DNA of 38,335 nt from a virus. Under the pieces are notes generated by a model that was not told where the DNA came from, ran no database searches, and was given only the letters and a program-made list of their open reading frames with translations. Made by a program: the position numbers and the translations under genes. Of the stretch, positions 23,616 to 31,125 are shown in pieces; within the stretch, counting starts at the first letter, position 1, and each line of letters begins with the position of its first letter. The stretch is taken from positions 1 to 38,335 of the IMG/VR virus record IMGVR_UViG_3300009154_000121; one strand, given 5' to 3'.

Positions 23616-24514
23616 CCTCAGCGCGTGCTACAGGCGTTTTGGTGGCTTGTGTGTACCTGGGGGTTAAACCCACTGTAGAAGCCGTACAGAGCCATTTTGG
23701 GCAGGGTGGGCGACACATGTACCTTAGCGCCTTAAAAGAACTAGAAGACCTGGGTTTTCTATGCCGTAAAAAGATGCGGATTGGGAACGACTTACGCACC
23801 GAATGTGTGATAACTGAGTCGGCTTTGGTCTACCTTGTGGGGTCGGGTTTTCCGACGCCTGAAAACCTGTCAGTATATGTCGCTACGGGAGTCGGGTTTT
23901 CCGACTTCCTTTTTAGGCAGAAACAGCTAGGTAGCAGTAATAGCCAATATAAGCTAGATAGTAAAACATACTCTGACGAGAGTTATCAAAGTGTGTACGT
24001 GAACGTAGAAGCGAAGGTTGAGGATATGCCGTACGAGTTCTTTGAGTCGTCTGTTACAGATGACCATTTGCAGGACCGAGCCGATGATTTGAAGAAGTCA
24101 CGGGAGCGTTATCAGGAGAAGCAAAAGGAAAAGCGCGAGCGCAAGATTATCCGCCGTCAGGATGTTCCAAAAGACATGTGGACGTGTAGCGATGTTGCGT
24201 ACGAGTTTGCCTACCGATTAGAGTTCCATTGGCATATTCCACCTTGGTCAGTCAGGTCTACAGATTTTGTCAAGGCGCTTGGCGGTATGCGGAATAGACT
24301 TAGCACCAACGGAGAGATTGAGTTTGAAATGATTAATCTTTTCTGCGATGCTATTAACTTCCAGGACTACAAGAACGCCGAGCATTTATGGCGGTTGTTT
24401 ATTAAACGTGCTGATGAATTTGCATCTAAGGCACGAGGTATGGTTGTATCAGAAGAAGAACTTGAGGAAGCAATGTCTCAAGCAAAGAAATCACAGGAGT
24501 GGTTGTATGAGTAA
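23612..24514 (+). CDS. Winged-helix-type protein, possible replication initiation or loader factor
   Basis: A 300-residue protein. Residues 1-75 look like a winged-helix domain (GVKPTVEAVQSHFGQGGRHM, YLSALKELEDLGFLCRKKMR, ECVITESAL). A long Lys/Arg/Glu coiled segment follows (DDLKKSRERYQEKQKEKRER, about 158-177), and then a C-terminal helical domain with DVPKDMWTCSDVAYEFAYRL and HIPPWSV. It sits just before a DnaC-like ATPase and a DnaB helicase. This fits an origin-binding or helicase-recruiting protein, although a transcription factor is also possible. It starts in an ATGA overlap with the previous gene. Confidence 0.55.
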   Translation: MTSARATGVLVACVYLGVKPTVEAVQSHFGQGGRHMYLSALKELEDLGFLCRKKMRIGNDLRTECVITESALVYLVGSGFPTPENLSVYVATGVGFSDFLFRQKQLGSSNSQYKLDSKTYSDESYQSVYVNVEAKVEDMPYEFFESSVTDDHLQDRADDLKKSRERYQEKQKEKRERKIIRRQDVPKDMWTCSDVAYEFAYRLEFHWHIPPWSVRSTDFVKALGGMRNRLSTNGEIEFEMINLFCDAINFQDYKNAEHLWRLFIKRADEFASKARGMVVSEEELEEAMSQAKKSQEWLYE

Positions 24515-24647
24515 CATGAAGCGTGAGTGGGAAGAAGAGCAGGAAAAGAACTACCGTGAGGCAGGTCTTACCAAAGAAACCATTGAGCGCATAAGCAAAT
24601 GGATTGAAAACTCAACTAAGGAGAATGACGATGATAAGTCTGAATGA
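24507..24647 (+). CDS. Small charged helical protein (46 aa)
   Basis: A 46-residue protein: MSNMKREWEEEQEKNYREAG, then LTKETIERISKWIENSTKEN, ending DDDKSE. ATG 24507 is chosen because AGGAG at 24494-24498 lies 8 bases upstream; the frame's earlier starts lie inside the previous gene. It overlaps the winged-helix gene's end by 8 bases and the loader gene's start by 17. It is highly charged and predicted helical, so it is probably a binding partner of a neighbour. Function unknown. Confidence 0.6.
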   Translation: MSNMKREWEEEQEKNYREAGLTKETIERISKWIENSTKENDDDKSE

Positions 24648-25320
24648 TTTACCTGTACGCCGTAGTTCTTGGGTTCGTATCGCTAACATACCTAAGGCTC
24701 GCATTGGATGGGAGTTTTCTGATTGCGTAGATGTCACAGAAGATGACATGTCTGCGTGTAAAGGATGGGTTCGCGCAGTTCGTGAGGGGAGAGTTATCAG
24801 GGCTGAGGGCTTTAAGTCCTGTGGCAAAGGGCTACTTCTTGTAGGTAAGCCTGGTCAAGGCAAAACTGCTTTGGCTTTAACTATCATCCAAGAGATTATA
24901 CGCACACTACCGCTAGACGCTTTTGATGTGGCTGAGGGTAAGTCTTTAGTCAAGCCTTGTTACTTCACTACGTTTAGTGACATTGTTGCACTTAAGGGTG
25001 CGTTGATTAACGAGCACACAGATGAAGGTGAGAGATTGTTTCTGGGTTTACATGGTAACTGCAAAGATGATGCTTACAATATTCGCGTACTAGTCATTGA
25101 CGATGTGGGTAAAGAGCACACATCAACCAGCGGTTGGCAAAGCACCTTACTCCATGATATCTTACGAGCAAGATTTAATAATGGCTTACCAACTATTGTT
25201 ACTACAAACCTTCCTGTAAAGGCATGGGAAGCAGAGTACGGAGAAGCAACTGGTTCGTTTATACACGAAGCTTTTGCCACAATTGAACTACAATCTAGTA
25301 AAGGAGACTTACGAAAATAA
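24631..25320 (+). CDS. DnaC/IstB-like AAA+ helicase loader
   Basis: A 229-residue ATPase. Walker A is VGKPGQGKT (71-79), Walker B VLVIDDVG (153-160), and a sensor-1-like TIVTTNLPV follows near residues 188-196. This order and size fit the DnaC family, which loads DnaB helicase onto DNA; the DnaB gene lies about 700 bases downstream. I take ATG 24631 as the start because AAGGAG at 24618-24623 gives a 7-base spacing. ATG 24625 would leave only one base, and TTG 24604 has no site. The N-terminus (PVRRSSWVRIANIPKARIG) is typical of loader N-terminal regions that bind helicase or DNA. Confidence 0.8.
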   Translation: MISLNDLPVRRSSWVRIANIPKARIGWEFSDCVDVTEDDMSACKGWVRAVREGRVIRAEGFKSCGKGLLLVGKPGQGKTALALTIIQEIIRTLPLDAFDVAEGKSLVKPCYFTTFSDIVALKGALINEHTDEGERLFLGLHGNCKDDAYNIRVLVIDDVGKEHTSTSGWQSTLLHDILRARFNNGLPTIVTTNLPVKAWEAEYGEATGSFIHEAFATIELQSSKGDLRK

Positions 25321-25622
25321 TGGAGGGTACCGTGGAAGACACTAAACTAGTTCAAATATTTTTAAGTCATGGCTCTGCGCTAGGTATTTATGAAGTAAGC
25401 ATTACAAAGGATAAAGTTTTTGTATGCACCTGCCCTGGGTATACTGCTAAACACTCATGCAAGCACATCAACTTTGTGAAGTCTCGCGTAAAGAATAACG
25501 AGGGAGTGTATCCGTTAGAGATATCTACTCGTTGCAAAGACTCTGATGCCGACAAGGCTATGGAGTCCCCTGAATCATTTCGCGAATTCATAATTAAATT
25601 TGGAAAAATAGAGGTCTGTTAA
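25320..25622 (+). CDS. SWIM-type zinc finger protein
   Basis: A 100-residue protein with C36-T-C38 and S46-C47-K-H49, matching the SWIM pattern CxCxnCxH, within VFVCTCPGYTAKHSCKHINF. SWIM domains bind DNA or proteins and occur with recombinases and helicases. Two starts are possible: ATG 25320 in a TAATG overlap, or GTG 25332, which has GGAGG (25322-25326) 5 bases upstream and would give 96 residues. The second has the better ribosome site. It lies between loader and helicase genes, so a role in replication or recombination is likely but inferred. Confidence 0.75.
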   Translation: MEGTVEDTKLVQIFLSHGSALGIYEVSITKDKVFVCTCPGYTAKHSCKHINFVKSRVKNNEGVYPLEISTRCKDSDADKAMESPESFREFIIKFGKIEVC

Positions 25623-25623
25623 A

Positions 25624-26019
25624 ATGTACAAAGGGGACATAAGCAATGACATGCCAAAGCGTGTGTTGATTGCGGAAGACTTAGTAATTATCAAACAACC
25701 TCGTATTGAAAAGATTTTTGGGATTATACCTAGAGTCAAGTACGACATTGTGTACGACAGAATATTTCTAAACAAGTTATACCAGTACACTGTGAACCAA
25801 GGCATATCTCTTGAGTTGATTTCTTTTGAGCATGACTATGATGATTTACAAGAGGTATACAACGAGTTAGACAGGAACGGAGTTAACCCTTTTCGCGGGT
25901 TCTCTTACTACAAGTCACCCAAGACATTAGCGTCCGACTTACCTCACCGACCAGAGGTGCTGGGTGTAATTGACCCAGACCACCAACTAATGTATGGTCG
26001 TTGGGGCATGGACCTTTAG
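25624..26019 (+). CDS. Conserved actinophage-type protein, function unknown (HAD-like?)
   Basis: A 131-residue protein beginning MYKGDISNDMPKRVLIAEDL. The middle alternates helices and strands (NQGISLELISFEHDYDDLQE, NPFRGFSYYKSP) and the end is PHRPEVLGVIDPDHQLMYGR then WGMDL. The 'L-x-L-I-S-F-E' strand, the 'Y-K-S-P-K' lysine and 'V-x-G-V-I-D' before 'Y-G' loosely recall HAD-type motifs II to IV, but the motif I DxDxT is absent. Similar proteins occur, to my memory, in actinophage replication regions without known function. I see no catalytic site to support a reaction. Confidence 0.5.
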   Translation: MYKGDISNDMPKRVLIAEDLVIIKQPRIEKIFGIIPRVKYDIVYDRIFLNKLYQYTVNQGISLELISFEHDYDDLQEVYNELDRNGVNPFRGFSYYKSPKTLASDLPHRPEVLGVIDPDHQLMYGRWGMDL

Positions 26020-26028
26020 GAGAACAAT

Positions 26029-27258
26029 ATGAATTATGAAAACCGATTACTAAGCAAGGCTCTACACGAACGCGACCTGTCTCCTTTGTTTAACCGTGGC
26101 GTTACTGAGAAGTGGTTTGGCAACGAAGAAGACAAGCGCGTCTTTGTATTTGTTAAAGAGCACTTCAAGAAGTACAGCGAGTGCCCTAGTGAAGTTGTAG
26201 TACTAGAGAACTACCCGACCTACAAGTTTGAGTCAATTCCAGATTCATTTGAGTTTCTTATTGACAAGGTAGTTGAGGCTAAGCGCTCAGCTATTATTAA
26301 CAACTCAATGCGTGGAGCAATTGAAGAGATTGAACTACGTCAGAACCCTGAGAGTGCTGTCAATGTATTCCAGCGCGGTATCGCTCGCTTGGCTGAAGAT
26401 GGTTTGTCTGATGCTACTGACGTAGACCTGACTGCAGATACTATGACTCGTTGGGAAGAGTATTTACAGCGCAAGAATTTGCCTGACGGTCTACTTGGTT
26501 TGCCTACGGGATTCCCGTCCATTGACAAGGTAACCAGTGGTATGCAGAACGGTCAGTTGATTACTATTGTTGCTCCACCTAAGACAGGTAAGTCAACCCT
26601 TGCATTGCAGTGGGCACACAACGTTCACAAGCACGGCGCTGTCCCAATGTTCCAATCTTTTGAGATGAGCAACCAAGAGCAGTTGAGCCGTTACGACGCC
26701 ATGCGTTCTCGTTTGTCGCACCACCGTTTGATTACAGGTACGTTGACTGATGAAGAAGAATCACGCTACCAAGCAAAGCTTCGTAGTCTTGAGTCTATGC
26801 GCCACAAGTTTTGGCTTACTGATTCAATCGCGGCTGGAACTATCACAGGTATTGCTAATAAGATTCAGGCACTACAGCCAGACATCGTATTTATTGACGG
26901 TGTGTACTTAATGACTGACGAGCAATCAGGTGAGCGCAATACTCCAATTGCTTTGACTAACATCACCCGTAGTTTGAAGCGTGTGGCACAGCAGTTCCAA
27001 GTACCTGTTGTAATGTCTACGCAGGCGCTTACTTGGAAGATGAAGAATGGCAGTGTTACCGCAGACTCTATTGGTTACTCGTCGTCGTTTTTCCAGGACT
27101 CAGATGTCTTGTATGGTTTACAGCGTGAAGACGAGAACGTAGACGACACTCGTTTGTTTAAGATTATGGCTGGTCGTAACGTAAGCCCTATGGAAGTATC
27201 GTTACTATGGGACTGGAACACAGGTGACTTCCGAGAGATAAGCGCAGATGACCTATGA
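26029..27258 (+). CDS. dnaB: Replicative DNA helicase, DnaB-like
   Basis: A 409-residue RecA-fold hexameric helicase. An N-terminal helical domain (residues 1-130, with EEDKRVFVFVKEHFKKYSEC) precedes a linker (MTRWEEYLQRKNLPDGLLGL) and the core. Core motifs are LPTGFPSIDKVTSGMQNGQL (158-177), Walker A APPKTGKST (182-190), FQSFEMS (motif II region), Walker B DIVFIDGVYLM (285-295) and VPVVMSTQ. It unwinds DNA at the fork with the adjacent primase and loader. AGGAG lies before ATG 26029. It ends in an ATGA overlap with a hidden small gene. Confidence 0.9.
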   Translation: MNYENRLLSKALHERDLSPLFNRGVTEKWFGNEEDKRVFVFVKEHFKKYSECPSEVVVLENYPTYKFESIPDSFEFLIDKVVEAKRSAIINNSMRGAIEEIELRQNPESAVNVFQRGIARLAEDGLSDATDVDLTADTMTRWEEYLQRKNLPDGLLGLPTGFPSIDKVTSGMQNGQLITIVAPPKTGKSTLALQWAHNVHKHGAVPMFQSFEMSNQEQLSRYDAMRSRLSHHRLITGTLTDEEESRYQAKLRSLESMRHKFWLTDSIAAGTITGIANKIQALQPDIVFIDGVYLMTDEQSGERNTPIALTNITRSLKRVAQQFQVPVVMSTQALTWKMKNGSVTADSIGYSSSFFQDSDVLYGLQREDENVDDTRLFKIMAGRNVSPMEVSLLWDWNTGDFREISADDL

Positions 27259-27371
27259 TTAAGCATTTAATGTACAGGTTGGTACACAGAATTTGTAACT
27301 GGGCAATGGGTGCAAAAGGCGGAGAAGATGCTACAAGAGTTGGCGTCTATTACATACAGGACTGGGAATGA
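27255..27371 (+). CDS. Hidden 38-residue protein between helicase and primase
   Basis: A 38-codon ORF: MIKHLMYRLVHRICNWAMGA then KGGEDATRVGVYYIQDWE. It starts inside the helicase stop (ATGA at 27255-27258) and ends inside the primase start (ATGA at 27368-27371), filling the gap exactly in the style of its neighbours. The first half is an amphipathic, weakly basic helix and the second half is short and charged. The function is unknown. Its place suggests a small replisome partner. Confidence 0.65.
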   Translation: MIKHLMYRLVHRICNWAMGAKGGEDATRVGVYYIQDWE

Positions 27372-28306
27372 CAGTAGATGAGATGGAAAGAGTGCTTGAC
27401 ACTTTAGGTGTTGAGTACGTCAGTTCGTACGGCGACGAGATTCGTGGGTACTGCCCTGCTCACAAAGCACGGACAGGCAAAGACGACCGTAACCCTTCTT
27501 GGTACATCAATGCTGAGACTGGGGCACACATTTGTTTCTCATGCCAGTTCAAGGGTAGTACGGTGTCTTTGGTTTCTAACATCAAGGGAATTGACTTTGA
27601 TGAGGCTCGTGAGTGGTTAACCGAGGGTGGCGAACTGCTAGAACTATTTGAGCGTGCCGTTAACAAACCTAAAGAAGCCTTTGAAGAAGTTATTTATATC
27701 TCTGAGGCATCTCTAGCCGCGTTTACCATACCACCTGAACATGCGCTAAAGGCTCGTGGGCTAACTGCACAGGCGTGCGAGAAGCACCAAGTACTTTGGG
27801 ATAGGCGTAGAGAGTTGTGGATTATTCCTCAGCGAGAATTAGGCACAGACAAGTTGCTTGGTTGGCAGGAGAAGGGTTTCTCTAGCCGTTACTTCAAGAA
27901 CTACCCAGCAGGTGTCAAGAAGAGCGAATGCCTATTCGGATACCAGCAGTATTCAGGTGGAGACATGATTGTAGTGGAGTCACCGTTAGACGTTATTCGC
28001 CTTGAATCTATTGGTATTTCTGGGGCTGTGGCTGTGTATGGTTCACAGGTATCAGACAAACAGTTAACGTTCATCAGAAATGCTGATAGAATAATTTTTG
28101 CTATGGATTCAGACCATGCTGGTGTTGCCGCATCTAACAAGATGCTAAAGGCTACTCAGTATCTGGACTTTGAAGCGTGGTTTTTTAACTACGACCATAC
28201 AGATATGAAGGATGTGGGTGGCATGAGTAAGACTGAAGTTCTGCATGGTATAGAATCAGCAGTACACTCAGTTCGATACATGTTACCTTTCGTAACAACA
28301 CACTAG
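27368..28306 (+). CDS. DNA primase, CHC2 zinc finger plus TOPRIM
   Basis: A 312-residue primase. The CHC2-type zinc site is C29-P-A-H32 with C56-F-S-C59, in GYCPAHKA and HICFSCQFKG. The TOPRIM core has MIVVESPLDVIRLE (E204) and IIFAMDSDHAG (D247, D249) for metal-dependent RNA primer synthesis. There is no fused helicase; that activity is on the separate DnaB gene upstream. This length is typical for compact phage primases lacking the DnaG C-terminal helicase-binding domain. It starts in an ATGA overlap with the hidden 38-aa gene. Confidence 0.9.
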   Translation: MTVDEMERVLDTLGVEYVSSYGDEIRGYCPAHKARTGKDDRNPSWYINAETGAHICFSCQFKGSTVSLVSNIKGIDFDEAREWLTEGGELLELFERAVNKPKEAFEEVIYISEASLAAFTIPPEHALKARGLTAQACEKHQVLWDRRRELWIIPQRELGTDKLLGWQEKGFSSRYFKNYPAGVKKSECLFGYQQYSGGDMIVVESPLDVIRLESIGISGAVAVYGSQVSDKQLTFIRNADRIIFAMDSDHAGVAASNKMLKATQYLDFEAWFFNYDHTDMKDVGGMSKTEVLHGIESAVHSVRYMLPFVTTH

Positions 28307-28315
28307 GAGAAATAA

Positions 28316-28930
28316 ATGGTAGCACCAGTACCAAGTAAGTATAGAATCACTACGCCCTATGGCAAGCGTGGACCCATGTGGTCTTCTGGACATCACCAAG
28401 GAGTTGACTACGCTTGTCCAATTGGCACAGATTTGTACGCGCCTATCGATGCAACTGTCGTTGGTGTAGGTGTACAGGGCGGTTGGGGCACAGCCTTTGG
28501 TCGCTTTGAAATTATTCTGCAGTTTACTGCAAAGCGTTCACCACTTCTTCCTGCTCGTACCTACTACGCAATTCTTGCTCATGGCTCTAAGTCATACGTA
28601 AAGATTGGTGACAAGGTTAAGGCTGGACAACTTATTGGTAAGTCAGGCGCTGAGGGTAATGTCTCAGGTCCTCACCTACATTTTGAAGTACAGACTTCTC
28701 GCTTCTGGTCCAAGACCAACGATGTAGACCCGCAGTTTGTAATTGACTACCAGCCACCTTTAGCGTCTAATCCACTGCCTGCTAACCCAACAGCGCCTGC
28801 TAAACCAAGTGCTGTTAAGCCTCCTGTAAAGAAGGCTCCAGCAAAGAAGCCTGCCAAGGCTCCTGCTAAAAAGCCAGTGAAGAAGGCTCCAGCAAAGCCT
28901 GTTAAGAAAGCACCAGCGAAGAAGAAATAA
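28316..28930 (+). CDS. M23-family peptidase with Lys/Ala/Pro-rich C-terminal tail
   Basis: A 204-residue protein. The LytM/M23 zinc site is visible: H27 and D31 in HHQGVDYACP, H89 in ILAHGS, and H120/H122 in GPHLHFEVQ. A proline-rich linker (PPLASNPLPANPTAPAKPSA) leads to a basic tail of APAKK/PVKKA repeats, about residues 157-204. It probably cleaves cell-wall peptide cross-bridges. No signal peptide is seen, so it would need a holin or virion packaging to reach the wall. The tail could bind DNA or acidic wall polymers. AGGAG at 28305-28309 precedes ATG. Its place between primase and helicase is odd. Confidence 0.8.
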   Translation: MVAPVPSKYRITTPYGKRGPMWSSGHHQGVDYACPIGTDLYAPIDATVVGVGVQGGWGTAFGRFEIILQFTAKRSPLLPARTYYAILAHGSKSYVKIGDKVKAGQLIGKSGAEGNVSGPHLHFEVQTSRFWSKTNDVDPQFVIDYQPPLASNPLPANPTAPAKPSAVKPPVKKAPAKKPAKAPAKKPVKKAPAKPVKKAPAKKK

Positions 28931-30507
28931 TGTTTACAGGTACGCTGCTTCCGTACCAGGTCGAAGCCGTGGGTCGTATGTGCGAGCAAAAGAAACTGCT
29001 TGTTGCATACGACCTCGGTCTAGGCAAGACGGTATTAACAATCGCGGCACTGGAGTCAATGAAACAAGACTTGACACCAGGGCTTATCATTTGCCTGTCC
29101 AGTTTGAAGTACCAATGGGCTAACCAGATTGAAAAGTTTACCGATGGCACATCACGGTCTTTAGTAATTGATGGCACCCCTAAGCAACGTCAAGCCCAGT
29201 ACGCAGAAGCAATGGACTGGGAAATGTCTGGCGTTGACTACATCATTATGAACTACGAGCAGGTAGTTAATGACTGGGAGCATGTAAAGAAACTCCCACG
29301 CGGTTTTGTTGTACTAGATGAAGCAACCGCTATTAAGTCTTTTAAGTCTAAGCGCTCTAAGCAGGTCAAGAAACTTGCAGACGCTCCAATTAAGTTTGCC
29401 CTTACTGGCACCCCAATTGAAAATGGTAAGCCAGAAGAGTTGTACTCAATCATGCAGTTTGTAGACAGCAAAGTGCTGGGTCGGTTTGACATCTTTGACC
29501 AAACTTTTATTGTGCGTAACACTTGGGGTGGAGTAGACCGTTACCGTAATCTCCCTACACTACATACCAAGATGAAAGATGCGTCTGTACGCAAGTCTCA
29601 GAAGGACCCTGATGTAGCGCCGTACCTGCCTGACTCTATTCACAAAGACCCCTTACTTGTTTACCTTGACCGTAAGTCTGCCAAGCTATACAAAAAGATT
29701 GTAGATGATTTGGTTTTAGACTTAGACAATGCTCAAGCGTTGTTTGGCGGTTCCTTTAACATCTTGGCTCACTACGGATACCAAAGCCAATCAGGTAGTA
29801 GGGCAGACGAAGTACGCGGGGCTATTATGTCTAAGGTACAGAGCCTTAAGATGTTGTGCTCGCACCCTGAACTGCTACGCATTAGCGCAGAAAAGTTTAA
29901 AGGATTGACAGGTGAGGGTTCTCAATACGCCTACGGTTTATTAGACGATGGGTTGCTAGATGGGATTACCGCGTCCCCTAAACTTAATGCGTTAACTGAA
30001 TACGTTAACGATTTTCTAGACTTACGTCCAGATAACAAGTGCGTTATTTTTGCTACATACGTAGACATGGTGGACATACTTCAAAACACTCTTGGGGTTG
30101 ACCGTTCTAAAATATACACGGGCAACTTAGATGCTAAGACTAAAGAGGAGAATAAAATTGCTTTCAATACCGACCCTAACGTCCGTATCCTTATCAGCAG
30201 TGACGCTGGTGGTTATGGTGTGGACCTTCCTGCCGCTAATCTTTTGGTTAATTATGATTTACCTTGGTCGTCGGGACTTGCGGTCCAAAGAAACGGAAGA
30301 ATCAAACGAGCATCGTCAACATGGGAAACCATTGTAGTTCAAGACATACTAGTTGCAGGTTCTATTGAAGTACGCCAGCATTCCGCGTTACAACAGAAAA
30401 ACTCTGTGGCTAGCGCAGTTATTGACGGTGAGGGAATCAATGATAAAGGCGGGGTGGAACTTAATTTAGGTACACTTAGAGCCTTTATTTCCAACACTTC
30501 GGTTTAG
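28930..30507 (+). CDS. SNF2/DEAD-type superfamily 2 helicase
   Basis: A 525-residue two-lobed ATPase. Q-motif-like LLPYQVEAVGRM (6-17), motif I YDLGLGKTV (27-35), motif II VLDEATAIK (128-136), motif III ALTGTPIENG (157-166), motif V SSDAGGYGVDLPAANLLVNY and motif VI LAVQRNGRIKRASS (near 447-460) are all present. SNF2-like helicases are common in actinophage replication regions and may remodel DNA-protein complexes or branched intermediates. It begins in a TAATG overlap with the M23 gene. Confidence 0.85.
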   Translation: MFTGTLLPYQVEAVGRMCEQKKLLVAYDLGLGKTVLTIAALESMKQDLTPGLIICLSSLKYQWANQIEKFTDGTSRSLVIDGTPKQRQAQYAEAMDWEMSGVDYIIMNYEQVVNDWEHVKKLPRGFVVLDEATAIKSFKSKRSKQVKKLADAPIKFALTGTPIENGKPEELYSIMQFVDSKVLGRFDIFDQTFIVRNTWGGVDRYRNLPTLHTKMKDASVRKSQKDPDVAPYLPDSIHKDPLLVYLDRKSAKLYKKIVDDLVLDLDNAQALFGGSFNILAHYGYQSQSGSRADEVRGAIMSKVQSLKMLCSHPELLRISAEKFKGLTGEGSQYAYGLLDDGLLDGITASPKLNALTEYVNDFLDLRPDNKCVIFATYVDMVDILQNTLGVDRSKIYTGNLDAKTKEENKIAFNTDPNVRILISSDAGGYGVDLPAANLLVNYDLPWSSGLAVQRNGRIKRASSTWETIVVQDILVAGSIEVRQHSALQQKNSVASAVIDGEGINDKGGVELNLGTLRAFISNTSV

Positions 30508-30521
30508 GTATTGGATTTTTT
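30491..30521 (+). terminator. Probable intrinsic terminator overlapping the helicase stop
   Basis: CCAACACTT (30491-30499) can pair with AGGTATTGG (30506-30514), giving nine pairs including one G-T wobble and one mismatch, around loop CGGTTT. It is followed by ATTTTTT (30515-30521). The helicase TAG at 30505-30507 lies within the hairpin. The stem is modest, so this is a moderate call. Confidence 0.45.
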
Positions 30522-30540
30522 CACCTATCTGTGTTAGGGT
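30511..30540 (+). promoter_or_regulatory. Candidate actinobacterial promoter upstream of the secreted protein
   Basis: TTGGAT (30511-30516) and TAGGGT (30535-30540) are 18 bases apart. TAGGGT fits the actinobacterial -10 form TAGRRT. The predicted start point lies at about 30547-30548, right at the ATG at 30548. The transcript would therefore be leaderless or have only a base or two of leader. It overlaps the terminator stem. Confidence 0.4.
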
Positions 30541-30547
30541 AGAAGTA

Positions 30548-31000
30548 ATGTTAGACAAAACCAAACGTCTGATTCCCGCTATTGCGCTTCTTACTAGCCT
30601 GCTAGTATCGCTACCAATAGCCCAGAGTCAGGCTAACGCTAATGCGAAACAGTGCAAGACGCAAGCATCATCTAGGTCGTACACTCGTGTACCCTATGCC
30701 TCACCCACCTATAACAAAAGATTAGCCCATGCAACTATGGCGGCTAGATATAATTGGTGCGGTTCTCAATACAAATGTCTAGAGACACTATGGAACCATG
30801 AAAGTGGTTGGCGGGTTACTGCCCACAATTCCTCATCAGGTGCTCATGGCATACCTCAGGCTCTCCCAGGAAATAAAATGGGTAAGGGTTGGCAGTCCAG
30901 TCCAGAGACTCAGATTAACTGGGGGTTACGGTACATCAAGAAACGTTACGGAACTCCATGCCAAGCACTTGGTTTCTGGAACAACCATAACTGGTACTAA
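30548..31000 (+). CDS. Secreted transglycosylase-like (lysozyme-like) protein
   Basis: A 150-residue protein with an N-terminal signal peptide: basic MLDKTKR, a hydrophobic core LIPAIALLTSLLVSLPIA and small residues near AQSQANANA (cleavage about residues 30-33). The mature part has CLETLWNHESGWRVTAHN (E85 probable catalytic acid), SSSGAHGIPQALPG, NWGLRYIKKRYG and a terminal FWNNHNWY. These match the lytic transglycosylase/Rpf-like type found in actinobacterial secreted proteins. Cysteines C71/C77 may form a disulphide. It may support phage lysis, entry or exclusion, and is unusual in having its own Sec signal. Confidence 0.8.
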   Translation: MLDKTKRLIPAIALLTSLLVSLPIAQSQANANAKQCKTQASSRSYTRVPYASPTYNKRLAHATMAARYNWCGSQYKCLETLWNHESGWRVTAHNSSSGAHGIPQALPGNKMGKGWQSSPETQINWGLRYIKKRYGTPCQALGFWNNHNWY

Positions 31001-31009
31001 AGTAGTACC
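30993..31009 (+). repeat. Short perfect hairpin before the tRNA
   Basis: GGTACTA (30993-30999) and TAGTACC (31003-31009) form a 7-bp stem with loop AAG. It overlaps the stop codon of the secreted protein and ends one base before the tRNA. It may be a processing or pausing hairpin. No T tract follows. Confidence 0.5.
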
Positions 31010-31010
31010 T

Positions 31011-31083
31011 GCCCCCTTAGCTCAGGGGATAGAGCAGCAGGTTTCTACCCTGCGTGGCGCTGGTTCGAATCCAGCAGGGGGTA
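31011..31083 (+). tRNA. tRNA-Arg(UCU)
   Basis: A full cloverleaf can be drawn: acceptor stem GCCCCCT with AGGGGGT (first pair a G-U wobble), D stem GCTC/GAGC, anticodon stem GCAGG/CCTGC with loop TTTCTAC (anticodon TCT), variable loop GTGGC, T stem GCTGG/CCAGC with loop TTCGAAT, and discriminator A. No CCA is encoded. It reads AGA, a codon used often in the fibre genes and likely rarer in a typical actinobacterial host. It is the only tRNA I found in the window. Confidence 0.9.
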
Positions 31084-31113
31084 CTTTAGTATGTTTTTGT
31101 CAGTACAGGTGTG

Positions 31114-31119
31114 TATACT
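31114..31119 (+). promoter_or_regulatory. Candidate -10 box for a leaderless transcript
   Basis: TATACT lies exactly 6 bases before ATG 31126, so transcription would begin at or next to the A of the ATG. No ribosome site is visible between them. Leaderless mRNAs are common in actinobacteria. No good -35 is found at normal spacing. Confidence 0.4.
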
Positions 31120-31125
31120 ATAGGT

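Noticed and set aside
31011-31083. tRNA as a phage attachment site
   Set aside because: No integrase or repeated tRNA end is seen nearby, and the tRNA is complete and phage-carried.
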